The notes beneath the pieces are model-generated. The model was not told where the DNA came from. It saw nothing but the letters and a program-made list of their open reading frames with translations, and made no database searches. Of a DNA stretch of 64,000 nt, positions 41,761 to 50,534 are shown piece by piece. Each line of letters starts with the position of its first letter. The stretch's first letter is position 1. Source of the DNA: Stappia sp. BW2 (GTDB lineage: Bacteria > Pseudomonadota > Alphaproteobacteria > Rhizobiales > Stappiaceae); NCBI RefSeq assembly GCF_008107695.1, contig NZ_VIRG01000093.1, positions 86,769 through 150,768 of the forward strand, given 5' to 3'. The translations under genes were made by a program, and so were the position numbers.

Positions 41761-43083
41761 TCAGATATCTCCGCCACTGGAAGCCGACTGCCTCGCATGC
41801 TTTTCACGGAAGGTCAGCACGGTAAGGGCAGCCAGTGTGACCAGCGCCCCCGACAGAAGGTAATAGCCGGCAGAGGCCACGCCGAAATTGAGCGAAAGGC
41901 CGAGGGCAACAAGAGGAGCGAAAGCGGCGCCGAAAATCCACGAAAGGTTAACGGAAAGAGCGCTCGCGGTGTAGCGGTACTGCTTCAGGAACCGGTTGGG
42001 CAGGATCGCACTCGCCTGCCCGTAGGAAAGACCGAGCAGAACGTAGCCGACAAGGACATAGGTCACGCCGCCGTCGAGCAGGTTTGTCACGATGAAGCTG
42101 AAGAGCGCGATTGCGACCGAAACGGCGGCAAGCATTTTTCTGCGCCCGAACTTGTCGGACAGAACGCCGGAGATCACCACGGACGGAATGGAGATCACAC
42201 CTCCGACCAGCAACAGCAGCAGGAAGTCTGAGACCGGATGCTGGGCCTCAAGATAATCGAAGGCCAGCGGGAACACGGTGACCATGTGCAGGATGGCGTA
42301 GCTGGCAAGCGGCAGGAACGTCGCGAGAAGAACGTCCTTCCAGTGCACGGAGAGCATTTCAAAGAAGGGGCTCGACTTCAGCAGTGCCTCTTCCTTGAAC
42401 ATCTCGTGTGCTTCGGTGTGAATGAGTTGCAGCCGCGCGAAGAGCGACACGACGTTCACCGCCAGCACGGCGAAGAACGGCCAGCGCCAGCCCCAGCTCA
42501 CGAATTCCTGCACAGTCAGGAAACCGGTCAGCACGTAGAAGATTGCGGCAGCGACACACAGGCCGATCGGCGCCCCGAGCTGCGGGATCATCGCGTACCA
42601 GCCACGCCGGTTTTCCGGCGCATTTGTCTGGAGGAGCAGCGTCAGCCCGTCCCAGGATCCACCCTGCCCGATGCCCTGCCCGATGCGCATGACGATCAGC
42701 AGCAGCGGCGCCAGAATGCCCGCCGTCTGGTAGTTTGGCAAAAGCCCGATCGCCATGGTCGATCCGCCGAGGACGAAGAGGGCAAGCGTGATCTTGCCGG
42801 ATCGGCCGATGCGCGGCTCGAGCCGTTTGAACACCTGGCTGGCAAAGGGCCTGACGAGAAAGGCGAGCGGAAAGACCGCAAACGACAGCATGATGCCGGT
42901 CGCCGCATCATAGTTGGGAAAGAAAACCGCCGGAAAGACGAGCACGGACGCAAACGCGTAGACGAAGAAACCGAAATGATCGGTTACGCGCGCCATGACG
43001 ACAGTGATGATGTACTCGTCGAGATCGAGGTGTTTTGCGGCGCCGTTGGCAAGGTTGCCATGCGCATTCGTGGCATCAGTCAT
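41761..43083 (-). CDS. MFS transporter, metabolite:H+ symporter (MHS) type
   Basis: A 440-residue protein with 12 membrane helices. MHS-family markers are RPFASQVFKRLEPRIGRSGKITLALFVLGGSTMAIGLLP, MRIGQGIGQGGSWDGLTLLLQTNAP and SGVLSDKFGRRKMLA. Such carriers bring in organic acids or zwitterions with protons. The ATG at 43083 matches the usual N-terminus. Directionally paired with the amidohydrolase, so it may carry that enzyme's substrate. Confidence 0.88.
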   Translation of the reverse strand: MTDATNAHGNLANGAAKHLDLDEYIITVVMARVTDHFGFFVYAFASVLVFPAVFFPNYDAATGIMLSFAVFPLAFLVRPFASQVFKRLEPRIGRSGKITLALFVLGGSTMAIGLLPNYQTAGILAPLLLIVMRIGQGIGQGGSWDGLTLLLQTNAPENRRGWYAMIPQLGAPIGLCVAAAIFYVLTGFLTVQEFVSWGWRWPFFAVLAVNVVSLFARLQLIHTEAHEMFKEEALLKSSPFFEMLSVHWKDVLLATFLPLASYAILHMVTVFPLAFDYLEAQHPVSDFLLLLLVGGVISIPSVVISGVLSDKFGRRKMLAAVSVAIALFSFIVTNLLDGGVTYVLVGYVLLGLSYGQASAILPNRFLKQYRYTASALSVNLSWIFGAAFAPLVALGLSLNFGVASAGYYLLSGALVTLAALTVLTFREKHARQSASSGGDI

Positions 43084-43537
43084 TCGGGTTCCCTGTGTCG
43101 TTCCCGTTCGTTGCAGTCTGAAAACCGCGCAGCGAATATCCTTTGAGCTCGCGCGGTGCTTCGGAAAGAAACCGGCGAACGGCATCGCCGGAAGAACGTT
43201 CTCCTCTCATGTCAACTTCCCGCGCACTGATTGGTTTCCCTGAGACGACCTTATAGTGCAGCGCGAAGAAGCTCCTCCAGCGGAAGCTAGCACGATTTTT
43301 AGGCTTTGCGCCATGGTGTCTGGGGCTTGCTGTGAAACACACCTATAAGTATATATACTAATTTCTTGCAGCTGGAGTTATGCTGCGACGCAATATCGCC
43401 TTGTGCGCGCTGCAAGATCGGGATAATAAGTCGCTCAGAAGGTGATCCCACCTCGAACTGAGGCCACCCGTCCGTTGCGCCGCACCGTTGGCGTATTCTG
43501 GCCAGGCCAGACTTTACCCGACCAGCGGTGATCCCAT
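43084..43537. other. Divergent regulatory region between MFS and cyoA genes
   Basis: 454 bp without a supported gene. It contains a perfect 12-bp AT-rich palindrome AGTATATATACT at 43348-43359 and surrounding AT-rich DNA, a plausible promoter/operator for one or both divergent genes. Confidence 0.45.
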
Positions 43538-44671
43538 ATGAGACTTTCCAAACTTGCGCCTCTGTTGGCGGCAGCGCCTTTTCTCAGTGGCTGCAATATG
43601 GTCGTGATGAACCCCGCCGGGGACATCGCAAGCCAGCAGGCTGAACTCATCATCTATTCGACGATCCTCATGCTGATCGTCGTCCTGCCAGTAATGGCCC
43701 TCACAGTCATTTTCGCAATCAAGTACAGATCCTCCAACAAGGACGCGGAGTACCAGCCCGACTGGCACCACTCCACGAGCCTGGAAATCGTCATCTGGAC
43801 GGTTCCGATGGCAATCATCATGTGCCTCGCAGGACTGACTTGGGTCGCAACGCACCGTCTCGACCCCTATTCACCACTCGAACGGATTTCCGCCGAAAAG
43901 GAAATTCCGGCAGGTGAAGAACCATTGGTGATTCAGGTGGTCGCCATGGACTGGAAGTGGTTGTTCATCTACCCCGAACAGGGCGTCGCGGCGGTCAACG
44001 AACTTGCTGCTCCGGTCGACCGGCCGGTGAAATTCGAGATCACCTCGTCCACGGTCATGAATTCCTTCTTCGTTCCCGCACTCGCAGGCCAGATCTACGC
44101 GATGGCCGGCATGCAGACCGAACTGAATGCGGTCATGAACGAGGAAGGCGTCTATGACGGGTTCTCGTCCAATTACAGCGGCGCCGGCTTCTCGCATATG
44201 CGGTTCAAGTTCCACAGCGTCGATGAAAAAGGCTTCGAGGATTGGGTCGCCAAGGCCCAGGACAGCGAACAGCCGCTCGACCGCACGGCCTTTCTGAAGC
44301 TCGACGAACCGAGCATTGCAAACCCTGTCAGCTACTACGGCTCCGTCGATCCGGAGCTCTGGAACGCTGTCATCAATCTGTGTGTCGATTCCAACGATCT
44401 GTGTCAGAACGACATGATGATGGTCGACGCATTGGGAGGAGGAGGCCTGGAGGGCCTTCAGCTACGCGACGTTTTCGCGGGGATCTGCAGTTCAAGCAAC
44501 CCGACGGGTATGCTGACCAGGATCCGCGGCAAGCGCGAAGTCAAGAAAGCGGAAGGTCAGCTTGAGCCGCTGTCGCTCGCCGCGATCAATGTTTCCGGGG
44601 TACTCAAGGACTTGGCCGGCTCCCCGAAGGCTGGTCCCGAGAGCGGCACGCAACCCGAAACCGACAGATAA
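43538..44671 (+). CDS. cyoA: Quinol oxidase subunit II (CyoA-type)
   Basis: A 377-residue lipoprotein. The lipobox LLAAAPFLSGC places the lipid at Cys19. Two membrane helices follow, then the cupredoxin domain (EEPLVIQVVAMDWKWLFIYPEQGVAAVNEL, NSFFVPALAGQIYAMAGMQTELN). The CuA ligands of cytochrome c oxidases (CxxxC) are absent, as expected for a quinol oxidase. The C-terminal 120 residues form a longer cysteine-containing extension than in Escherichia coli. First gene of the oxidase operon. Confidence 0.93.
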   Translation: MRLSKLAPLLAAAPFLSGCNMVVMNPAGDIASQQAELIIYSTILMLIVVLPVMALTVIFAIKYRSSNKDAEYQPDWHHSTSLEIVIWTVPMAIIMCLAGLTWVATHRLDPYSPLERISAEKEIPAGEEPLVIQVVAMDWKWLFIYPEQGVAAVNELAAPVDRPVKFEITSSTVMNSFFVPALAGQIYAMAGMQTELNAVMNEEGVYDGFSSNYSGAGFSHMRFKFHSVDEKGFEDWVAKAQDSEQPLDRTAFLKLDEPSIANPVSYYGSVDPELWNAVINLCVDSNDLCQNDMMMVDALGGGGLEGLQLRDVFAGICSSSNPTGMLTRIRGKREVKKAEGQLEPLSLAAINVSGVLKDLAGSPKAGPESGTQPETDR

Positions 44672-44731
44672 CGGCGCGGCGCCCGGAAATGCGGGCGCGC
44701 AGCTCTCCCGAAATTTCAGTTTGAGGACACA

Positions 44732-46747
44732 ATGGCGGCAGTTGATTATTCGCGCTGGGATCCCATCGTCGGGAAACTCGGCTGGGACATCTTCCCGTTT
44801 CACGAACCGGTCGTTCTGGTAACTTTCATCGGCGTCGTCATCGGCGGCGTGGCGGTTCTGGGCGCTCTGACCTATTTCAAGCTCTGGGGCTACCTGTGGA
44901 AGGAATGGTTCACCAGCATCGACCACAAGAAGATCGGCATCATGTATATGGTGCTGGCGCTGGTCATGCTGGTACGCGGTTTCGCCGACGCACTATTGAT
45001 GCGCGTCCAGCAGGCCTGGACCGCCACTGGCGGCGCCGGGTACCTGGAGCCGCATCACTACGACCAGATCTTCACGGCCCACGGCATGATCATGATCTTC
45101 TTCGTGGCCATGCCCTTCGTGACCGGGCTGATGAACTTTGTCATGCCGCTCCAGATCGGTGCTCGTGACGTCGCCTTCCCCTTCTTGAACAATTTCAGTT
45201 TCTGGCTGACCACCTCCGGCGCCGTCCTCGTGATGATGTCGCTGTTCATCGGCGAGTTTTCGACCGCGGGCTGGCTGGCCTATCCACCGCTTTCCGGGAT
45301 CCAGTTCAGTCCCAGCGTCGGCGTGGACTATTACATCTGGGCCCTGCAGATCGCAGGTATCGGCACGACGCTGTCGGGCATCAACTTGATCGTCACCATC
45401 GTCAAGATGCGCGCGCCCGGCATGGCCTACATGAAGATGCCGGTCTTCTGCTGGACGGCGCTTTGCACTAACATCCTGATCGTTGCCACCTTCCCGATTC
45501 TGACCGCCACCCTGGTGCTGCTGACGCTTGACCGCTATCTCGGCACACATTTCTTCACCAACGACCTTGGTGGCAATCCGATGATGTATGTGAACCTCAT
45601 CTGGATCTGGGGTCACCCGGAAGTCTACATCCTCATCCTGCCGATCTTCGGCGTCTTCTCGGAAATCGTTTCGACCTTCAGCGGCAAGCGCCTGTTCGGC
45701 TATACCTCGATGGTCTACGCGACGGCGGTCATCACGATCCTGTCGTACATCGTCTGGCTGCACCACTTCTTCACCATGGGCGCGGGCGCCAGCGTGAATT
45801 CGTTCTTCGGCATCACCACCATGGTGATCTCGATCCCGACGGGCGCCAAGATGTTCAACTGGCTGTTCACGATCTACAAGGGCCGGATCAAGTTCGAGTT
45901 GCCCATGTACTGGACCCTCGGCTTCATGCTGACCTTCGTCATCGGCGGCATGTCGGGCGTGATGCTGGCGGTTCCGCCGGCGGACTACGTGCTGCACAAC
46001 AGCCTGTTCCTCATCGCCCACTTCCACAATGTGATCATCGGTGGCGTGGTCTTCGGTGTCTTCGCCGCAATGACCTATTGGTTTCCCAAGGCCTTCGGCT
46101 TCCGCCTCGCTCCTTTCTGGGGCAAGGTCTCCTTCTGGTGCTGGCTGATCGGCTTCTATCTGGCCTTCATGCCGCTTTACGTGCTCGGCCTCATGGGCGT
46201 CACCCGGCGCCTCAGCCAGTTTGAGGGCACTGCCTATTCGGCCTACTTCGTCGTTGCCCTGATCGGCGCGTTGTTCGTGGCCGCAGGGATCGCAGCCTTC
46301 CTCATCCAGATTGCGGTCAGCATCCGCAACCGCGAGGCATTGCGCGACACCACCGGCGACCCCTGGAACGGCCGGACGCTCGAATGGTCGACGTCTTCCC
46401 CCCCGCCCTACTACAACTTCGCCTTCACGCCGAAGGTCCATCAGATCGATGCCTGGTGGCAGATGAAACAGGCAGGGTACGAACGGCCGCTGGATAACTT
46501 CGAGCCGATCCACATGCCCAGATACACCAGCACGGGGATCATCCTCTCAGGCATCATCACGGTGCTGGGTTTCGCCCTCATCTGGCACATCTGGTGGCTG
46601 GCGGCGATGACCTTCGTGGTCGCGATCGCCTACGGCATCGATCATACCTTCAATTATGACCGTGAATACTACGTCCAGCCGGACGAAGTTGCCGGGATCG
46701 AAGGCGAACGGACCAGACTGCTTGCCGCGGAGGTGGCCCCGAAATGA
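44732..46747 (+). CDS. cyoB: Quinol oxidase subunit I (CyoB-type)
   Basis: A 671-residue heme-copper oxidase core with about 15 helices. Haem and copper ligands are visible: HGMIMIFFVAMPF (low-spin haem), GHPEVYILILPIFG (CuB His and cross-linked Tyr, D/K channel region), HHFFTMG (CuB pair) and FLIAHFHNVIIGG (haem pair). Length matches CyoB rather than CoxA. Reduces O2 to water with electrons from ubiquinol while pumping protons. Overlaps cyoC by 4 nt. Confidence 0.96.
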   Translation: MAAVDYSRWDPIVGKLGWDIFPFHEPVVLVTFIGVVIGGVAVLGALTYFKLWGYLWKEWFTSIDHKKIGIMYMVLALVMLVRGFADALLMRVQQAWTATGGAGYLEPHHYDQIFTAHGMIMIFFVAMPFVTGLMNFVMPLQIGARDVAFPFLNNFSFWLTTSGAVLVMMSLFIGEFSTAGWLAYPPLSGIQFSPSVGVDYYIWALQIAGIGTTLSGINLIVTIVKMRAPGMAYMKMPVFCWTALCTNILIVATFPILTATLVLLTLDRYLGTHFFTNDLGGNPMMYVNLIWIWGHPEVYILILPIFGVFSEIVSTFSGKRLFGYTSMVYATAVITILSYIVWLHHFFTMGAGASVNSFFGITTMVISIPTGAKMFNWLFTIYKGRIKFELPMYWTLGFMLTFVIGGMSGVMLAVPPADYVLHNSLFLIAHFHNVIIGGVVFGVFAAMTYWFPKAFGFRLAPFWGKVSFWCWLIGFYLAFMPLYVLGLMGVTRRLSQFEGTAYSAYFVVALIGALFVAAGIAAFLIQIAVSIRNREALRDTTGDPWNGRTLEWSTSSPPPYYNFAFTPKVHQIDAWWQMKQAGYERPLDNFEPIHMPRYTSTGIILSGIITVLGFALIWHIWWLAAMTFVVAIAYGIDHTFNYDREYYVQPDEVAGIEGERTRLLAAEVAPK

Positions 46748-47379
46748 GTACCGAAACCGCAATGGGGCAGCCGGAATTCTACGTCCGGCAGTCCGCACAC
46801 GACGACGAAGGCGAACACCACCACGAAACCGGCACGATGCTGGGTTTCTGGATCTACCTGATGAGCGACTGCCTGATTTTCGGCACGCTCTTTGCCACCT
46901 ACGCCGTGCTCGGCCGCAACTTCGCGGCCGGCCCGTCGCCGGCAGACCTGTTCGAACTGGACATGATCCTGCTGTCGACCTTCATGCTCCTGTTTTCGTC
47001 GATCACCTACGGCTTTTCCGTACTGCGCATGGACAAGGGAGATCTGAAGGGCACGCAGATCTGGCTTGTTGTCACCGGCCTTTTCGGCCTGGCGTTCCTT
47101 GGTCTTGAAATCCACGAGTTCAGCCACCTCTGGCACATCGGTGCCACGCCTATGGCCAGCGCGTTCCTGTCGTCCTTCTACACGCTGGTTGGCACGCACG
47201 GGCTCCATGTCACCGTCGGGTGCATCTGGCTGGTCGTGCTGCTGGTTCAGCTCAGGATCCGCGGGCTGACGCCTGAAAACAAGCGCAGGATGATGTGCCT
47301 TTCCATGTTCTGGCACTTCCTGGACCTGATCTGGATCGGCGTCTTTTCCTTCGTCTACCTGGCTGGAGTTCTCGTATGA
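46744..47379 (+). CDS. cyoC: Quinol oxidase subunit III (CyoC-type)
   Basis: A 211-residue membrane protein with five helices (GFWIYLMSDCLIFGTLFATYAVL; LLSTFMLLFSSITYGFSVLRM; HGLHVTVGCIWLVVLLVQL; MFWHFLDLIWIGVFSFVYL). A histidine-rich N-terminus (DDEGEHHHETG) precedes them. The set ATGA overlaps with both neighbours indicate coupled translation. Confidence 0.95.
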   Translation: MSTETAMGQPEFYVRQSAHDDEGEHHHETGTMLGFWIYLMSDCLIFGTLFATYAVLGRNFAAGPSPADLFELDMILLSTFMLLFSSITYGFSVLRMDKGDLKGTQIWLVVTGLFGLAFLGLEIHEFSHLWHIGATPMASAFLSSFYTLVGTHGLHVTVGCIWLVVLLVQLRIRGLTPENKRRMMCLSMFWHFLDLIWIGVFSFVYLAGVLV

Positions 47380-47771
47380 GCGCGTCTTCAAACACCTCCT
47401 CCGGTAACAGCCAGGACCACGGCAGCGCGCATGGTGGTCACGGCTCCTTCCGGAGCTACATGATCGGTTTCGGCCTTTCTGTCGTTCTGACGATCATCCC
47501 CTTCTGGCTGACCATGACCGACGTTCTGGACAGCCGCCTACTGGCCGTTGCGATTGTGTTCATTCTCGGCGCCGGTCAGATGATCGTGCACATCTATTTC
47601 TTCCTGCACATGAATTCGCGTGCCGAGGAAGGATGGCTGGCAATGTCGCTGAGTTTCACGGTATTGCTTGTGGTCATCGTGCTGTCGGGATCGATCTGGG
47701 TCATGTTCCATCTCGACGAAAACATGATGCCGTCCCATGATCAGATCGAACGGGTGAAATCACTTCCCTGA
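47376..47771 (+). CDS. cyoD: Quinol oxidase subunit IV (CyoD-type)
   Basis: A 131-residue protein with a histidine-rich soluble N-terminus (DHGSAHGGHGSFRSYMIGFG) and three membrane helices (LSVVLTIIPFWLTM, LLAVAIVFILGAGQMIVHIYFFLHM, SFTVLLVVIVLSGSIWVMFHL). The ATG at 47376 overlaps the cyoC stop. CyoD assists assembly of the CuB centre. Confidence 0.94.
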   Translation: MSASSNTSSGNSQDHGSAHGGHGSFRSYMIGFGLSVVLTIIPFWLTMTDVLDSRLLAVAIVFILGAGQMIVHIYFFLHMNSRAEEGWLAMSLSFTVLLVVIVLSGSIWVMFHLDENMMPSHDQIERVKSLP

Positions 47772-47795
47772 CGGAGACCGGGACTTTCGAAACAG

Positions 47796-48539
47796 ATGAC
47801 GGACTGGCGAAAACGCGGCGTCTTGAACTGGGTTCTGGTTGGCGTTTCCGCGCTGATCGTCGTCTGTCTCGTGCTGCTCGGCAACTGGCAGCTTCGGCGC
47901 CTGGAATGGAAGACGGAACTGATCCACGCTGTGGAGACACGCGCGTACGGCGAGGCAGTTCCGGCACCCGGCAGGTCCGACTGGCCTGACGTCACGGCGC
48001 AAAGCCATGCCTATCTGCGCGTCAGTGCCGAAGGCCGGCTTCTCGGCGGCAAAACCGTCTTCGTCAAGGCGCTCACCGAACTTGGCGCCGGTTTCTGGAT
48101 GCTGCAGCCGCTTGAGCGCCCCGACGGCGAGATCATCTGGATCAACAGGGGCTTCGTGCCTTCCGAATACAGAAGCAGCCCGGAGCGGGACGATGGCACC
48201 GATCGCGAGGGGGTGACTGTCACGGGTCTGCTGCGGATCACCGAACCGGGCGGGACCCTCCTGGAAAAGAACGCCCCTGACGAAAACCGCTGGTATTCCC
48301 GCGACACGGAAGCCTTCTCTCGCAAAACAGGCCTCAGCGACACGGCCCCCTATTTCATCGACGCCGACCATACCGGTGCCCCGGAAGCTTTGCCCAGGGG
48401 CGGTCTGACCATCATCAACTTCCGCAATCACCACCTGCAATACGCTCTCACCTGGTACACCATGGCACTGCTGCTGATCGGCGGTGTCGGCTATGTGGTT
48501 TGGCTGTCGCGGCGACCGCCGACGTCAGATGACGAGTGA
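47796..48539 (+). CDS. SURF1-family oxidase assembly protein
   Basis: A 247-residue protein with two terminal membrane helices (VLVGVSALIVVCLVLLGNWQLRRLEWK and YALTWYTMALLLIGGVGYVVWL) around a periplasmic SURF1 domain. The family landmarks GNWQLRRLEWK, WINRGFVP and the closing NNHLQYALTWY-like motif (FRNHHLQYALTWYTMAL) are present. It helps insert haem into heme-copper oxidases, here the quinol oxidase encoded 24 nt upstream. No cyoE (haem O synthase) gene follows in this window. Confidence 0.93.
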   Translation: MTDWRKRGVLNWVLVGVSALIVVCLVLLGNWQLRRLEWKTELIHAVETRAYGEAVPAPGRSDWPDVTAQSHAYLRVSAEGRLLGGKTVFVKALTELGAGFWMLQPLERPDGEIIWINRGFVPSEYRSSPERDDGTDREGVTVTGLLRITEPGGTLLEKNAPDENRWYSRDTEAFSRKTGLSDTAPYFIDADHTGAPEALPRGGLTIINFRNHHLQYALTWYTMALLLIGGVGYVVWLSRRPPTSDDE

Positions 48540-48609
48540 TCCGTCACCTGGCTGCCACAGCCGGCATCGTGACGTGAACCTCGTGGGCTTCAGGACGTTT
48601 GAGATGCCT

Positions 48610-49500
48610 TCAATCAGGGTCTTGTCCGAACTCAGTCATCGCAAATGAGATGAAGCTGCGCATTCGCGGCGTCATGCGCTGATCTCGATAGTAGAGCAGT
48701 GACATGGGCCGTTCGCCCAGTCGCCAGTCGGGCAGAAGCTGGACAAGCTGACCATCATCGACGTCGGCTGCGAGAAGGATGACCGGCTGCATGACAATCC
48801 CCAGGCCTGCGCGGGCCGCCATGCGAACCGCCTGACCGCTGTTGACGGTAAGATGGCGCAAGGGTGCGACCTCCACGACATCATCACCCCTGGAAAAGCG
48901 CCACGATGATCTTGCTGCCGGTGTGAAGCCGATTGTTTCGTGGCTTGAAAGATCGTCGGGATGTTCAGGCTTGCCATTGCGCGCCAGATAATCCGGCGCA
49001 GCGCAGATCATCATCCGGTAGGGGGCAAGAGGCCGGGCAATGAGGCGGCTGTCAGGAGGCGTGCCAATACGGAAGGCAATGTCGAAGCCCTCCTCAACGA
49101 GATCAACGTTGCGGTCCGTCAGGACCACGTCCAGCTCGACTTCGGAAGCTATCTCACGATAGGCCCTCAATGCGGGCACAAGTCTTTCCGCCCCGAAGGT
49201 CGTCGGTGCCGTGATCCGCAGCTTGCCACGCGGCGCAGTTTGCAACGTCTCGGCTTCGAGCTCGGCCAGGGCAACTCGTTCCAGAATGTCCCGGCATTGG
49301 TCGAAATAGGTCGCCCCGAAATCGGTCAGGCTTTGACGTCGCGTGGTGCGATTCAGCAACCGGGTGCCCAACCGCGCCTCCAGCGCGGCGACGTGCTGCC
49401 CAACCATTGCCGGGGACAGGCCAAGCTGTTCGGCCGCCGCGCTCATCGAACCTGCCTGCACGGCCGTGACGAACGCTTTCATGGATCGGAATACGTCCAT
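48610..49500 (-). CDS. LysR-family transcriptional regulator
   Basis: A 296-residue LysR protein. The HTH (FVTAVQAGSMSAAAEQLGLSPAMVGQHVAALEARLGTRLLNR) is followed by the effector domain (GKLRITAPTTFGAERLVPALRAYRE, GFDIAFRIGTPPDSRLIARPLAPYRMMICAAPDYL) typical of the CrgA/AaeR-like subgroup. It diverges from the SDR gene across about 100 bp of AT-rich DNA, the standard arrangement for a LysR activator and its target. Confidence 0.92.
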   Translation of the reverse strand: MDVFRSMKAFVTAVQAGSMSAAAEQLGLSPAMVGQHVAALEARLGTRLLNRTTRRQSLTDFGATYFDQCRDILERVALAELEAETLQTAPRGKLRITAPTTFGAERLVPALRAYREIASEVELDVVLTDRNVDLVEEGFDIAFRIGTPPDSRLIARPLAPYRMMICAAPDYLARNGKPEHPDDLSSHETIGFTPAARSSWRFSRGDDVVEVAPLRHLTVNSGQAVRMAARAGLGIVMQPVILLAADVDDGQLVQLLPDWRLGERPMSLLYYRDQRMTPRMRSFISFAMTEFGQDPD

Positions 49501-49602
49501 TCGATAGTTATGCTTTCATATCATTCAAATAACCCGGCAATTATCACATATGAATCGATCAATTACCATCTGCTTCGATATCAATTGCTCGCGGAGAGGC
49601 AC

Positions 49603-50364
49603 ATGGCACAGACACGGTTCAAGGGAAAAACAGTCATCATCACGGGCGCGGGAACGGGCATGGGGCGTGCTGCGGCCCTCCGCCTCGCAACCGAAGGCGC
49701 GCAACTCGCTCTGCTCGGGCGCCGGCCGGAACTGCTTGAGCAGTTGGCATCCGAGATCACGGCGGCGGGCGGTCAGGCGCTGGCGTTCGCCTGTGATATT
49801 TCGCTGGAGGACAAAGTTTCCACGGCCGTCCAGAACACGCTTGATCACTTCGGCCGCGTGGATGGCCTCTTTGCCAATGCGGGCGTTCTCGGCACGTTCA
49901 AACCGCTCGGTGCTACGGAAGCCTCCGACTTCGACCCGTTGATCGCGACAAACCTTCGCGGCACGTTCCTGAGCATCAAACACTGCCTGCCGGTTCTGGA
50001 GGGCGGGGCCATTCTCATCAACGCGTCGTGGACCGCGAGCGCCGTAATGCCTGGCGCAGGTGCCTATGCCGCCACGAAGGGCGCGTTGCTCGCGATGATG
50101 CGAACGCTGGCAGTCGAGCAAGGCCCCCGCGCCATCCGCGTTAACGCGATCTGCCCCGGCATCATCCTGACGCCGATGGCCGATGATGTACTCGCCCCAG
50201 ATCTGGCGGCCCGCCTCGCCTCACAAGCCGCCCTGAAGCGCAACGGAACGCCTGAAGACGTGGCGGGTACTGTCGCCTGGCTTCTTTCGGATGACTCGGC
50301 CTTCGTGACCGGCCAGGAGATCACCGTGGACGGCGGATTTACGATCGGGGGCGTCAGGCTGTGA
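49603..50364 (+). CDS. SDR-family oxidoreductase
   Basis: A 253-residue classical short-chain dehydrogenase/reductase. Cofactor motif TGAGTGMGRA (about residues 13-22), NAG in ANAGVLG, catalytic Ser in NASWTAS and YxxxK in YAATK, and the C-terminal PEDVAGTVAWLLSDDSAFVTGQEITVDGG. It acts with NAD(P)H on an unidentified alcohol/ketone. GGAGAGG precedes the ATG at 49603. Likely target of the divergent LysR. Confidence 0.93.
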   Translation: MAQTRFKGKTVIITGAGTGMGRAAALRLATEGAQLALLGRRPELLEQLASEITAAGGQALAFACDISLEDKVSTAVQNTLDHFGRVDGLFANAGVLGTFKPLGATEASDFDPLIATNLRGTFLSIKHCLPVLEGGAILINASWTASAVMPGAGAYAATKGALLAMMRTLAVEQGPRAIRVNAICPGIILTPMADDVLAPDLAARLASQAALKRNGTPEDVAGTVAWLLSDDSAFVTGQEITVDGGFTIGGVRL

Positions 50365-50534
50365 GTGCGTTCGTATCCGCGTCAGGTGATGAAATCCGGG
50401 AAAAGCGTTGCGGATCGCTCAAGTGCGAGCGCGGCCTTTCGGAACTTGATCAATAGCGAGCGGCGTGTCGGGCCGCGCGGCAAGGACGAGGACTGACCTT
50501 CCGACCGCGCCCGACCGGCCGCGCTTGCGGGGGA

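Noticed and set aside
43538..44671. Cytochrome c oxidase subunit II
   Set aside because: The CuA cysteine pair is missing and the protein is a lipoprotein with CyoA-type length.
44993..46513. A 506-codon open frame on the minus strand
   Set aside because: Antisense to cyoB; rich in His/Asp/Arg/Gln as expected from reverse reading of a membrane protein.
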